Assembly (NCBI GenBank): GCA_029237695.1
Contig: CM055272.1
Location: forward strand, 37,228,901-37,292,900
DNA from: Conchocele bisecta
Lineage: Eukaryota > Mollusca > Bivalvia > Lucinida > Thyasiridae
Length of the DNA: 64,000 bases
Direction of reading: 5' to 3'
Shown here: positions 11,062-22,119 of the stretch, in pieces
Numbering within the stretch: the stretch's first letter is position 1
Layout of the letters: the number at the start of each line of letters is the position of its first letter
Translations under genes and position numbers: made by a program
The notes under the pieces: model-generated
Seen by the model: the letters and a program-made list of their open reading frames with translations, nothing else
What the model was told of the DNA's origin: nothing
Database searches by the model: none

Positions 11062-11632
11062 ACTGTCTGTTTCACGAAAGCTGCCCAAATTTTACGGCTA
11101 TATAAACAATTCAAAAACAAGATTTCTTTTGATAATATTAAATTAAAGGAAAAATTAAGAATGAGCCTTCTTTTTATTTCGTGAAATTTGGTAAAATATT
11201 GATTTTATTGCGAAATTCTTTTTTCCCCATGTTAAATCCCCATAGACATCTTCACGGAGTGAAGATGTCTATGGGGATTTAACATGGGAAATATTTTTGA
11301 ATTTTAGAAATACTGGACCGATTTTTAAAATTTAACTTTTGTTTTCTTAGTTAGATCATATCCAAGCTATCTAGTCAGGTTTCGGAGTCAATTTCCAAAT
11401 TTTTTCGTTTTTTTACTCCTCCCACACTTCCTTACCACTTTTTCCCCCATGTTAAATTCCCATAGACAAATCAATTTTTCGTAATAAAACCAATATTTGA
11501 CAAAATTTCACGAAATAAAAAGAAGGCTCATTCTTAAATTTTTCTTTAATTTAATATTTTCGAAAACAGTATTGTTTTTTACTTGTTTATATGGCCGTAA
11601 AATTTTGGCAGCTTTCGTGAAACAGACTATAG
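11062..11632. mobile_element. Hairpin element with long terminal inverted repeats
   Basis: Inverted ends containing GTCTGTTTCACGAAAGCTGC lie at both sides and extend inward through the TTACGGC, AAGAATGAGCC and TTTCGTGAAATTT blocks for roughly 150 bp. Inside, AAATCCCCATAGACATCTTC and its complement form a second hairpin at 11235-11285. Both ends abut TA, consistent with but not proof of TA targeting. Relatives lie at 2405 and 50770. Confidence 0.75.
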
Positions 11633-11994
11633 TGTTTTACTGTGTGTTCATGCGTGTGTCCGTGCATCCGGTTAAGAAGTTCGCCAGAGTTTTCCAATCT
11701 GCCACAGGAGGCCTGTGTCTGCCGACAGACCACATTTTCTTGTTGATGTACATATTCAGTTATGAATTTGGGACTTTTCAGTCTAAGCTGTTGACAGATC
11801 ATTAAACATCAACAAATAAACTTTCATTGACAAACTCCTCAGGCGGCTCGACATACATGCCACAGACTATGTATTTTATATCTGTTTTATATATTTTATT
11901 GTACTTCTCATTCGTTATTGATATGTTATTTGCATGTTGAACGTCACATGATTTTTATGTTGGATTTAAACCCCTTTCAAACACTTATAAATGA

Positions 11995-12358
11995 ATAGGT
12001 TACTGAACCTGGAAAATTACGAGTTTCTTTTCTTAGAACAATTTCCGGGACATCCTTGAAGTTAGCAGTGGCAGAGTTGGTCGCTTCTACCAACTCTAAA
12101 AATAACGCTGATAATTCCCAGAATTCCTAAGGAAGTTACTCAAGATTTTCCAAGTTTGGTAACCTATTTATAAAACTTTAACAATTTATCAAAAAAAATC
12201 ACATTAACAATGTTTTCTTGTAAACAATTATTGGATTTACAAGTATTGAGCATAGGCTGTTTTGCTCAATACATGTAAATCTATCAATTGAAATTTCCAG
12301 ACGATCCTAAATTTGCACTTGGGACATTTTAGTAGTACAAAGTTTAGTGAAACGGCCA
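11995..12358. mobile_element. Two adjacent foldback elements
   Basis: The first (about 11995-12172) has arms ATAGGTTACTGAACCTGG and CCAAGTTTGGTAACCTAT around a CAGAGTTGG/CCAACTCT loop. The second (about 12178-12358) matches the family at 14022-14252, with TTATTGGATTTACA, a palindrome around GAGCATAGGCTG and the end AAAGTTTAGTGAAACGG; its left terminus is missing. Confidence 0.65.
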
Positions 12359-12419
12359 CCTGGTCTATAAGGAATATGTTCATCTGATGTCACTTATATT
12401 TGTCATTGAATGTAGTTAT

Positions 12420-13035
12420 TGAACACTTTTAAGCATTTTTTTGGTTAAGAAATATTTAAACGAAGAAAGAAAAACAGCATACAATAATGCTGAATTAAGT
12501 ATCGCTAAATATTGGGACAATTGGGACACAGCCGTTGGATTTTTATATTGTAAACTTTGTTTCTGTAGCATGTTATTATCATTAATAAGAGTTTATCATT
12601 TGTTGATTGTTTTTGTAATTAAAGTATGCATGTATGTATGTAGCTAGACTACATATCATGAATATTGTTTCTGTTGTCTTGATTTCACATTTTTCCCTGA
12701 ATGGAGAAAGGCGCACCCATCTACTGGACAGAAATTTCGTTTGACCTTTACCTTGGGCAAACTGAGCACGGGTGGAACAGGGACGGACAGTATGGATGAT
12801 AAGAGAATGGATATATACGTTATTTCACCTTGACCTTGGACATGGGGAGAACATGGTTGGGACGGAGAATTAAAATATGGATGATAAACATGCAAAGTTT
12901 CAAGCCAATGGTCCATATGCTTAAATAAATTATAACAGAACGGAAAACGTGACAGACGCACAGGCAGCTTTTGCATTCCTATATCCCATTTTCGCTACAC
13001 GATGGGATAACAATGGTACAATCTAGCCACTATTA
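12420..13035. other. Anonymous DNA and a dispersed repeat end
   Basis: From 12700 to 13010 the text resembles a molluscan dispersed repeat with GGACAGAA, ACCTTGACCTTG and a terminal TATATCCCATTTTCGC block. From 12420 to 12655 only AT-rich DNA with a short ATGT run is seen. No supported gene. Confidence 0.4.
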
Positions 13036-13279
13036 TTAACCCTTTGAACCCCGAAAGCCCGCAATAGCTGGATTGCAAACTGCATATCCAGATGAGCCGG
13101 CTCGTAACGAGCCGTCTCATCAGGATTTGAACTTTTTGCGAGTAATTTTCATATTTTTAGAACAAAAACATCCCCTTTTCATAAATGGACTAATCTGAAA
13201 ATTATTTTGTGACGATTGGATTGGTCGGAAAATTAGCATATAACAGTCCATTCCAGTTGCTTAGGGTTGAAAGGGTTAA
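13036..13279. mobile_element. TTAA-flanked MITE (piggyBac-like), family 1
   Basis: Flanked by TTAA at both ends (13036-13039 and 13276-13279), with ends CCCTTTGAACCCC and GGGTTGAAAGGG. The core palindrome contains GATGAGCCGGCTCGTAACGA. TTAA duplication with CCC.. ends is typical of piggyBac-type elements. Relatives lie at 23594, 35989, 36228, 36810 and 48295. No transposase is encoded. Confidence 0.88.
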
Positions 13280-13379
13280 CCCCAGACTAACTGATAGTGA
13301 AAACTCTTAAGCTAACTCGTAATAGTGAATACACTATAACCAATCATCAAATCCTCCAGAATCCACCCAACATTATATT

Positions 13380-13750
13380 ATATCACCTCCCCCCCCCCCC
13401 CCCCCCCCCCCCGATGAGCAAGAGGCGATATAGCTTAGTCCATGTACTTGCTTACGTGCGTGCGTTAGCAACACCTTTCATTTTTCAATAACGTATGAAC
13501 CGCTTTACTGATTTTGATAATATTCGGCCACAATGTGTGTCTATGGATGGTGCTTTGTTTTGCATACGACCCACGTCCAATCGCCCAAGGTCAAGGTCAC
13601 TGAGGATGTTCACCTTGTGTGTAAGGCAACACTGTTAAAATGTTTTTTGTTTGTTTTATTATTATTATTATTATTATTATTATCAAGGCTGCCAGCGAGG
13701 GGATTAGCCTAGTGAAAACGATGCCCTTGTTTGAATAATGAATTGCTATT
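13380..13750. repeat. Dispersed repeat with long C run and ATT microsatellite
   Basis: A C run lies at about 13388-13412. It is followed by sequence related, in inverse orientation, to 728-1000, then an (ATT)n tract at about 13659-13683 and the end GAGGGGATTAGCC. Frames through the C run give polyproline and are artefacts. Confidence 0.6.
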
Positions 13751-14021
13751 TATCCTCGTAATAATGTTTTTGTTTCACAAATTATATAATGCGTGAATAG
13801 ATAACGTAATTACCTCCTTGTTGCGTTTTCAAATCGTTTCAGTAAATATCCGACAATAATAATTTCAAACATGAAATCATTGACTGATCATGGATGTACA
13901 TATACGTGGCGTACACTACCAAACTTAATAGTTATGGCAACACATGTGTTTGTTTTGTTCAAGGTGGTGGCTGGGGGCTCTACTTTGTTGATATGCCTCT
14001 CGTATATGCAGTGACGCTTCT

Positions 14022-14252
14022 GGGGGCCGTTTCACTAAACTTCGTATGACTAAAATGTTCGTAAGTGCAAAATTATGATAGTCTGTAAATTTCACATCAA
14101 CAACGTTTTCTTGTAAACAATTATTGGATTTACATTTATTGCGCATATGCAGCCTATGCTCAATAAATGTAAATCCATCAATTGAAATTTACAGCCGATC
14201 CTAAATTTTCACTTACGAACATTTTAGTCGTACAAAGTTTAGTGAAACCCTG
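14022..14252. mobile_element. Foldback MITE (GTTTCACTAAACTTCGTA family), copy 1
   Basis: The ends GGGCCGTTTCACTAAACTTC and AAGTTTAGTGAAACCC are inverted, with further paired blocks ATGTTCGTAAGTG/CACTTACGAACAT. The centre pairs TTACATTTATTG with its complement around GCATATGCAGC. Relatives lie at 12178, 47855 and 61047. It can fold over almost its full length. Confidence 0.8.
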
Positions 14253-14908
14253 ATCTGTAACACTTTCATGTAGTCTACTTATAAAGAATATATTGCTTAC
14301 ATATGGGATTTTTAAGGGATTAAATGCGAGGGAGCGCTAGCGACCGCAGCATTTAGTTCCTGAAAAATCCAATATGTGAACAATAACATACTTATAGTTC
14401 AGCCAAGTGTACACTACAATGCCCAATCCGAGTATTGATTTTCCATTTCTTGTCGAACAGTTAATCATTAAATCTGGTAATATATAACTTATTGGGGTTA
14501 AAGTTGCAATGTGTGAAATAAGTAGAACACCGGGTTCATGCTGCCCAGTGATTGGCCTAGAAAGTAGGGCGAACTATAATGTTTGTTAGGGAGGCATGTT
14601 GATTGAGTCACTCATAGAATCACGAACAGTGTAGACCCATGTCAGACTGTGCAGATGCGCAGGCTGGTCTGGGTCTACACCTGGTCGCAAATGCCATACT
14701 TGGGTGGGTGTGGGGGAGGGCGAACATTGTGGCAAATAGGGATTGCATTTTCGGTTCATTTAACGGTTACTAAAAAGGCCAATATCATTGAACCGTAAAT
14801 ATTTTGTTATACTTTAACCAAACAAATTACCCCCCTCCCCAATAACAGGCAAATCATGCTCATTCACCCACGCCCCCACCCCTTTCTTCAGTATCACATT
14901 TACAATTC
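14253..14908. other. Anonymous DNA with a short palindrome repeat
   Basis: The stretch at about 14630-14690 contains GTCAGACTGTGCAGATGCGC with GGTCTGGGTCTACAC, a member of the recurrent GATCAG/GTCTACAC repeat also seen near 26354, 27120, 39790 and 60120. A paired motif GGAGCGCTAGCGACC lies near 14332. Nothing else is recognised. Confidence 0.45.
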
Positions 14909-15411
14909 TTAAAGGTACATGCCCAATCAATAGGCACACACTTATTTATAACAGACATCATCTGAGACATTTTCTGGCAAAATAAACATTGATTCACCAT
15001 GACCCTACGTATTGATTGACATTATTACATATTTTATATCAGACGTAAATTGACACACTGATATCAGGGGCGATAACCGTATTTTCTTAAAATGTTAACG
15101 GACATTACTATTTATTATCCCTATATATTTCTTTGATGTGCAATGATCATACTTTCTAATCTGTCGAAAATATTATTTTTTCAGGTGACGCATTTAATTA
15201 GTATAAATAATTAAAAATATCGTGCCTCATTTGCATATGAAAATAGCATGATACCACCGCGAGTCTATCAGTAAAATAAATATTACTAAATGATTAGATC
15301 TGTAAAGCGGGCACTCGTAATTTTTAGAACTGGTGAAATAGTGACAATTATACACGTATTTAATTCCTATAAAGAACAGTGTGTGCCAACTGAGTGGGCA
15401 TGTACCTTTAA
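14909..15411. mobile_element. TTAA-flanked MITE (piggyBac-like), family 2, copy 1
   Basis: TTAA flanks lie at 14909-14912 and 15408-15411. The ends read AGGTACATGCCCAATCAATA and its inverted mate ending TGGGCATGTACCT. At 503 bp it closely matches the copies at 50964-51474 and 60355-60877 throughout, including a CGATATCAGGGGCGATA-like block. No coding capacity. Confidence 0.9.
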
Positions 15412-15630
15412 ATAGAGGGACGTCGATGGCGCGCCATCACAATATACCCAATTTGCATGGGTGTCAAATAAAAAAATCGATATATACTTTAAACGTTTTA
15501 ATTCTTACAATAAATGTGGTATGTGGTTGGTCGGGTGAACGCGACGGCGTAAATTAACGGTAGGATATAGGAATCATGATTTGCCTGGTTTAGTCCTCAT
15601 GTACGTTTTTATCTTTGGCTCTTTTGTTAT

Positions 15631-15939
15631 CAGTGGCCGATTTCATCAAAATTGCAAAGTATACTTTCCTAGCAAAGTATACTTTGAGGGAGCAATCATT
15701 GATTTTTCCGAAATGCATTATTTCATTTAGAACTAACGATTGTATATATTTCATGATTAAAACTATGCAGAATTATTATACTGAATTTATTACATTATCA
15801 CAGCCAAAATTGGCTGTGATAATGTAATAAATTCAGTATAATACAAATTAATAAATTGATCCTAAAATTGAAAATTTCTCCCTCAAAGTATGCTTTGCTA
15901 GGAAAGTATACTTTGCAATGTTGATGAAATCGGCTACTG
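15631..15939. mobile_element. Palindromic MITE, CAGTAGCC family, copy 5
   Basis: Ends CAGTGGCCGATTTCATC and GATGAAATCGGCTACTG; the core palindrome around TTATCACAGCC is at about 15776-15843. It lies next to the dispersed repeat at 15940-16690. Confidence 0.86.
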
Positions 15940-16690
15940 GGAGTGGAAGTGGTTTATTGCCCATTATAAAAGTATTAAGAGTATTACTGGCCCTACTGCT
16001 TTCGGGAGGGGGCCAAGTGATTCTGGTTTGGCAAGGACCTTGCATCAGATCAGGATTATTCTGATTTCAGGGCTGAATATATAGTTTTTATGCCACCGGG
16101 TTTCGAAGAAACGGGTGGCATATAGTGTTTCGTCCGTCCGTCCGTCCGTCCGTCTGTCTGTCTGTCCAGGCACACATTAGGGTACTTATGGGATAGGGGG
16201 CGTGGCCTAAGACAATAGAAGACAATGGAACTTATTCCGTACCCCGTAAGCCTATTGTGTCTTACGGGGTATTTCCTTTGATATTTTATATAGCAAGTAC
16301 CCCCTAAGGTCCGAAATGTAAGTTCGTCCGGGCCAACGTCCGGGGGTTTGAGAGCTTAGGGGCGTGGTTAGGAACAAAAGATTCCTTTGTAATATTCCGT
16401 AAGCTCATAAACTCTATTGTTGTTTAGGGGCTTTTTCTTTGTTCTTCAAACAATGGAAATACCCCATAAACCCAAAATGTTGGACCGTCCGTCCGTCACA
16501 CTTTTCGGTTAACCACTTTGTCACAGTTTCTCAAATATGCTGCAGGTGGCATCCGCGTTCGACAGACGCATTTCTTGTTTTATTGTAAATACTCGGTTCT
16601 GATTTTGGGATCCCCCCACCCCCATTTGTACAGGTAATATATGAGATTTAGTACTAAACACATTGACCATTAAATGACCTTAGCTGTTGA
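15940..16690. repeat. Dispersed repeat with inserted CCACCGGGTTTCG element
   Basis: The outer blocks (15940-16088 and 16579-16690) match the repeats at 10505 and 22120: the ATTTCAGGGCTGAATATAT block, then GGATCCCCCCACC and a TTAAATGACCTTAG block. Between them is an insertion at about 16089-16578 with (CCGT)n and (CTGT)n runs near 16130-16166 and two diverged copies of a TTACGGGGTA/TTTAGGGGCT block. It resembles dispersed elements with GGTGGCAT ends. No gene. Confidence 0.5.
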
Positions 16691-17500
16691 TAGGCTGTTA
16701 AACCCCAACAAACAATAAAGGTGACGGATGGAGGACGGACGGACGGACATCGTGACGAAAACAGTATACCCATATTTTTGCTTTAAAAATGGTATAATAA
16801 CCCCCCCCCCCCGACCCCTCTGGTAACGCCCCTGTTATGCATACAAACACTATTTGTATACGCATATAAATACAATACACCCGATTCCAGGTGTTGCTTA
16901 CCTAATACCGCATACCTGTGGAGCGCGGTGGTTTCCCGAGTGACATAGGCACACTTTGGCCAATCAGATCTTCAGCATGTGTTACATAATTATATAAATA
17001 GACGCTCGCTCCACTGTCGTGTGAATAAGGGGTGGGGGGGGGGGGGGGACGCACCCCGCTAAATTAGCCGAGGTCCGCTATTTTTCAAACAGCAATCTCA
17101 ACAAATCTTGAAATGCATTAATATACAGGTAATTTTCATGAAAATGTCACAATTTACCACCGTTGAAATCCGAATGTAAATGACTTAAAATGCAGGAGAG
17201 TGCATTTCAGGCCATGTAGGTTTAAAAAAATTCAGGGGGAGAATGCCCCCGGACATCCCTAGCGTACTCGCTCCACTACGTGGGGCTCGCCCCTGACGCA
17301 CACACCTCCCCCAATAGAAAGTCCTGCGTACGGGCCTGTGTATTCATCCCTTCCCTGCTCCCCGTAGGGAGGCGTCGTAGTAAGCGTCTGATCGTTCGTC
17401 TGTCCATCCGTCCGTCTTATTTTTTTTAGAAAAATTAATTTTGGATTGAAATTTTTTATAATTTATGTTTCCTTTCACCAAACGTTTTGATATTGTGCAC
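16691..17500. other. Mixed repeat fragments with C and G runs
   Basis: C run at about 16801-16812; G run at 17034-17049. From about 17037 to 17337 lies the right part of an element ending CCTGCGTACGGGCCTG, the same end as the element at 48196-48588; its left end is missing. A tetranucleotide run of CGTC/CCGT type is near 17390-17415. No supported gene. Confidence 0.5.
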
Positions 17501-17539
17501 ACATGCCGTTCTCTAATGAATCTCTATCATGCTGTGACT

Positions 17540-18147
17540 CATCCATGATGCCCCCCCCCCCCCCCCCCCCCCCCCCGCTCGCTAACTCCAAGGTCAAGAT
17601 CACAGTCCTATCAGGCAACATGAATGTGCTATTTGATATGGAGCTACACTGGTCACCAAACCCACAAGCCCCATTCTCCAGTTACAGCCACATATAAGAA
17701 CAACAGGGTGAATATCATTTAGACAATCTCCACCTTTAAATGGCACTGCGTCGCAGATATATGTAGTATGGCAGCTTAAAAGGGACATGCGAATGTTTTC
17801 TGTCTCGTTCCCATGACATGTCATCTCGTTACCATGAGTTAGCCATCTCGTTTCCACGTCATAACATCCTGTTCGAGCAATATAGTTTCCACGTCATAAC
17901 ATCCTGTTCGAGCAATATAGCATCTCGTTTCCACGAGATAACGTCTCGTTATAATATAACGACATATTCAGCCAACAGTATGCATATATTTCTCCCCCAT
18001 TTTGATTGGCAATGATGCTACCTGTTCAATGGTTGACTATGTCATGGGAACGAGACAATTAACTCGTTCGAGCGAGATGCGTGGGAACGAGATAACTACG
18101 TTTGATCGAGATGCTATCTCGTGAGGACGAGGTGCTAATCAGCGTTG
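17540..18147. repeat. C run, element fragment and CTCGTT/ACGAGA short repeats
   Basis: A C run of about 27 lies at 17551-17577. From 17590 to 17790 is a decayed relative of the GTGGCTGTGACTGGAG elements. At 17851-17920 a 35-bp unit beginning TTTCCACGTCATAACATCC occurs twice exactly or nearly so. Further GTCTCGTT and ACGAGATAAC words continue to about 18130 on both strands. No gene. Confidence 0.6.
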
Positions 18148-18328
18148 TTAATCAGCATTGACGACTTTCGCGGAAGATAAAGTAATGTGTTGTAAATAGC
18201 CACAAACATTTATTTATTTAATCGTAGAAAAATCATTTGTCTACGATTACATAAATAAATGTTTGCGGCTATTTATAAAACATTACTTTATCCTTTATCT
18301 TCCGCGAAAGTCGTCAATGCTGATTATC
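18148..18328. mobile_element. Foldback element with long arms
   Basis: Arms of about 80 bp pair almost perfectly: the left begins AATCAGCATTGACGACTTTC and the right ends GAAAGTCGTCAATGCTGATT. The loop is short, around CATTTGTCTACGATTA. No terminal target duplication is clear. One copy only in the window. Confidence 0.75.
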
Positions 18329-19507
18329 AACAAAGTACAATAATTGAAGTTTAAAATGTGACTTGTGCATTTTCAATCGGTTGTGTAGTTTAAAAGTTAC
18401 GTAAGAAAAGGTAATAGTCTCCTATATAATTCCATATAAAAATCGCCGCTACTGATGCAGACTTTCTACAGGTAAGGTGGCCGCGAAAGTTGGATATGTA
18501 ACCACGGTCAATCAAGTGTTGTACACAATTTGCCCCATATGACCACGCGAGTGTTGTATAGTAATTCCATATCGGTTAGATACCACCAAATAGTTTTACT
18601 ATATAATTTAACCGAATGCCATCCAATAAGGCCAGTCTCTCCTACTTTCACTATTCGTATGTATAATGTGGGGCCCACTTGTACATGACCTGCAGCCAAT
18701 CTGTACTGGTTCTGCATGAACTAAACAATAGGTTCACTTACTCCTAAGAAAGAAAAATCCAACCTTGTCATATCCCCAATATTGTTTACATTTTTTGGCC
18801 ACGGAAACGTGACCAACAGGTTCAGTGTTTTCTTTTAAATGCTCCAAATATGCTGAAAATTGGTGTTAAAAGCACCTCAAAATGTTCCTCCATTGAAACT
18901 GGGTAGTAATGGATCAAGATTTGCAAGCAAACGGTGTCTGTGACCTCAAAACACCCGCACTATTGTTTTATACCGGACTATTTTTGCATACACCCTGGGC
19001 GATTTCGCACCATTTGGTATCCTCTAACCTATACATTGTACATCGATAATTGAGACAGTATGAAATGTACATTCATGCATATGAACATAATCGCATATGC
19101 AACATCATTTTTACCCAGTATTAATGTTTATGTTTACCCATCTGAAAAAGACACCAACATCTATTTGACAAACACTATTTGCTTATGAGTAATATCATAT
19201 AAAATCGATACGTTGTGTATGCTCAACATGTGAAAAACATCAATTATTTTCACATATGAATTTCGTATCCGGCATTTTTGCGGTGTACAGGAAATTTAAG
19301 CTAATGTCAATTAACAATTGGTTTGAACACAATTCAATTCATATAATGCATGCTTCGGAAGGTTAATTCTCTATAGCAAACCAGATCCGGAGTGATAATC
19401 CGATAGATGTATTACGTCAATGCCTGATTAACACAAGCAATGGATCACATTAACACTTTGTTGTAGAATGGTAATACGATGGTAATGTTAATCGTGAAAT
19501 ATCATAT
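18329..19507. other. Anonymous AT-rich DNA
   Basis: No coding frame longer than about 70 codons, no repeat structure and no RNA-gene signature that I can support. It may be unique host intergenic or intronic DNA, one of the longest repeat-poor stretches of the window. Confidence 0.4.
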
Positions 19508-19737
19508 CAGGCGCGGATACATAAATAATTGCAGGGTGGGGGCGTCTATAATTACAAGTCGGCATATCCGACCTCCGCGAGCGGGAAATTGTAAAGTAGG
19601 GGGGTCTGGGGAAAAAAGTCATCCAACTATTCGAGTATTGTAGATTTTCTTTTTGTTTTATTTGCCGGGAGCAGGGGGCGGGGGGGGGGGGGGGGGGGGT
19701 GGGGGGGGTCGGACCCCCCACCCTGTATCCGCGCCTG
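19508..19737. mobile_element. CAGGCGCGGAT element with 5-bp target duplication, copy 1
   Basis: Ends CAGGCGCGGATACAT and TGTATCCGCGCCTG; flanked by a perfect CATAT duplication (19503-19507 and 19738-19742). It contains a very long G run at about 19677-19708. Relatives: 25816-26203, 26516-26818, 38390-38680 and 50406-50636, plus fragments at 7126 and 34187. Confidence 0.82.
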
Positions 19738-19751
19738 CATATGTATTTGTA

Positions 19752-20064
19752 TATACAATAGAACCTCACTAAACCGAACACCAAGACAACATCTGTGATC
19801 CTATCTTTGATGGGTTTCCTGGCCATTTATCTCACATGTTAATGTATGTTCATGATTGCAAAGCACGCACATACGTATCAGAATGGTCATATGCCTGATT
19901 TACAGTGCAACATCTCTAAACCGGACACCCTGGGGACCCAACATCTCTAAACTGGATACCCTGGTTACCCAACATCTCTAAACCGGACACCCTGGTTACC
20001 CAACTTCTCTAAACCGGACACCCTGGTTACCCAACATCTCTAAACCGGACACCCTGGGGACCCC
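19752..20064. repeat. 31-bp tandem repeat in a CTCTAAACCGG element
   Basis: From about 19909 a 31-bp unit (AACATCTCTAAACCGGACAC, then CCTGGTTACCC) repeats five times, at 19940, 19971, 20002 and 20033. The unit is made of the terminal sequence of the TA-flanked MITE family at 37174 and 48618, so the array probably grew from one MITE end. Confidence 0.8.
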
Positions 20065-20867
20065 ATGGTAGTTACTTTCATGTAATTAGTTATCGTTTAG
20101 TTAAGGGTGGGAATTGGTTCAAAGATCCTTTCATGCCCGGCATTTTCATATGAGCCGCCGACTGACAGATGAAAACGATCAGCGTAATCCGCGCAGTCTG
20201 ATCAGGCCATACACTGTCTGCAATATACTCACTGAAATACCTATGTGTGACCGTGCATGCTTATCAGAATAGTTGTGTTGCGAATGCGGTAAGGTAACTT
20301 TTCACAGCTAGCGGCCTACGTGACGATTGATGTAGTGGTCACCTATTTCGAGCACATGCCTTTGAAATTACGCTGGTGCTCATGAAAAGCCAAATGGCAC
20401 GATATCAACTTCACATACAGTCTTGCTCTTGATGCAATCTTCTCCTCTCTCTCTTTTGTTTTAAATAAATAAATTCGATTCGCCTCTTGCTCTACTTAAC
20501 AGTTTTTAATCTGACGAAGAAACAGTTTATTATTAATTCGTGTTAGAGGTTGAGTGACACTTATTGAATCATAATTCAGCTTGTCAAATCAGATGTGCCA
20601 TATCATCTAATAGTAGCATTATTTTCATTGATAAATTCAACACGATGCTCTACGTATACGAGATAGCAACATCAAAATCATGAATCTAGTATAATCTAGT
20701 ATAATTATTTATCAACTACATTGTATTTAATAATGATACTAGTGTTGCAATGCTACTATAATTAAAATACCAAACTTACACAAATTTAAACCATTTTTGT
20801 CATACTTTTAACAGTATATATCTATCTATCGCTTATAAATAGAAGATTTTTGTAATTTTATTACGAC
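20065..20867. other. Anonymous DNA
   Basis: The start (AAGGGTGGGAATTGG at about 20105) is shared with 52702 and is followed by diverged sequence with GATCAG words. The rest is AT-rich DNA with TAGTATAAT repeats near 20690. Nothing else is recognised. Confidence 0.4.
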
Positions 20868-21176
20868 CTGTAGCCGATTTCATCAAAATTGCAAAGTATA
20901 CTTATCTAGCAAAGTATACTTTGAGGGAGTAATCATTTGTTTTTCCCGAAATGCATTATTTCATTTAGAACTAACGACTGCATAAATTTGATGATTAAAA
21001 ATATGCAGAATTATTATACTGAATTTATTACATTATCACAGCCATTTTGACTGTGATAATGTAATAAATTCAGTATAATAAAAATTAATAAATTTATCAT
21101 AAAAATGAAAATTTCTCCCTCAAAGTATACTTTGCTAGAAAAGTATACCTTGCAATGTTGGTGAAATAGGCTACTG
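20868..21176. mobile_element. Palindromic MITE, CAGTAGCC family, copy 6
   Basis: Ends CTGTAGCCGATTTCATC and GGTGAAATAGGCTACTG, central palindrome at about 21012-21082. It is the first of three copies standing in a row and separated by a duplicated 165-bp spacer. Confidence 0.85.
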
Positions 21177-21813
21177 ATCTCAGATATGCGTGCCGAGTGA
21201 TGAATACACCATATTTTAGTTCTGTACATATATCTACATATGCACACCCACATGTATTATTAACGTGGGTTGGGCGGCTGGTCGGGAGCATGCGAAAGGT
21301 AAATTTAACGACAGGGTTCATTCTTACTGGAATCCCGATATCCCTGTAGCCGATTTCATAAACATTGAAAAGTATACTTATCTAGCAAAGTATACTTTGA
21401 GGGAGTAATCATTTATATTTCCCGAAATGCATTATGTCATATAGAACTAACGACTGCATATATTTGATGATTGTAAGTATGCTGAATTATTATACTGAAT
21501 TTATTACATTATCACAGCCAAAATGGCTGTGATAATGTAATAAATTCAGCATAATAACACAAATTAAATGTATCCTAAAATTAAAAAATTCTCCCTCAAA
21601 GTATGCTTTTCTAGAAAAGTATACTTTGCAATGCTGGTGAAATAGGCTACTGATCTCAGATATGCGTGCCGAGTGATGAATACACCATATTTTAGTTCTG
21701 TACATATATCTACATATGCACACCAACATGTATTATTAACGTGGGTTGGGCGGCTGGTCGGGAGCATGCGAAAGGTAAATTTAACGACGGGTTCATTCTT
21801 ACTGGAATCCCGA
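21177..21813. repeat. Segmental tandem duplication: spacer plus MITE copy 7
   Basis: The spacer at 21177-21343 (ATCTCAGATATGCGTGCCGA to AATCCCGAT) is repeated almost identically at 21653-21813. Between them lies MITE copy 7 (21344-21652, ends CTGTAGCCGATTTCAT and GGTGAAATAGGCTACTG). The simplest reading is one duplication of a roughly 475-bp block made of a MITE and its flank. Confidence 0.8.
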
Positions 21814-22119
21814 TGTTACCAACATTGCAAAGTTTCACCAACATTGCAAAGTACATTGTATACCTATCTAGCAAAGTATACTTTGAGGGAGAAATTTATA
21901 AATTGTTATTATACTGAATGTATTACATTATCACAGCCATTTTGGCTGTGATAATGTAATACATTCAGTATAATAATTCTGCATGCTTTCAATCATAAAA
22001 TATATGCAGTCGTTAGTTCTATATGAAATAATGCATTTCGGGAAAAATAAATGATTCCCCCCTCAAAGTATACTTTGCTAGATAAGTATACTTTGCAATT
22101 TTGATGAAATCGAATACTG
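21814..22119. mobile_element. Palindromic MITE copy 8, rearranged left end
   Basis: The left end is partly duplicated (CAACATTGCAAAG occurs twice, at about 21820 and 21840). The core palindrome around CACAGCCATTTTGGCTGTG is intact (about 21904-21974), and the right end is GATGAAATCGAATACTG. Its orientation is opposite to copies 6 and 7. Confidence 0.78.

Noticed and set aside
13297..13491. Polyproline or polyglycine frames (also at 17503, 19488, 26599, 34161 and 38467)
   Set aside because: They are translations of long C or G runs in repeats, with no other conserved residues.
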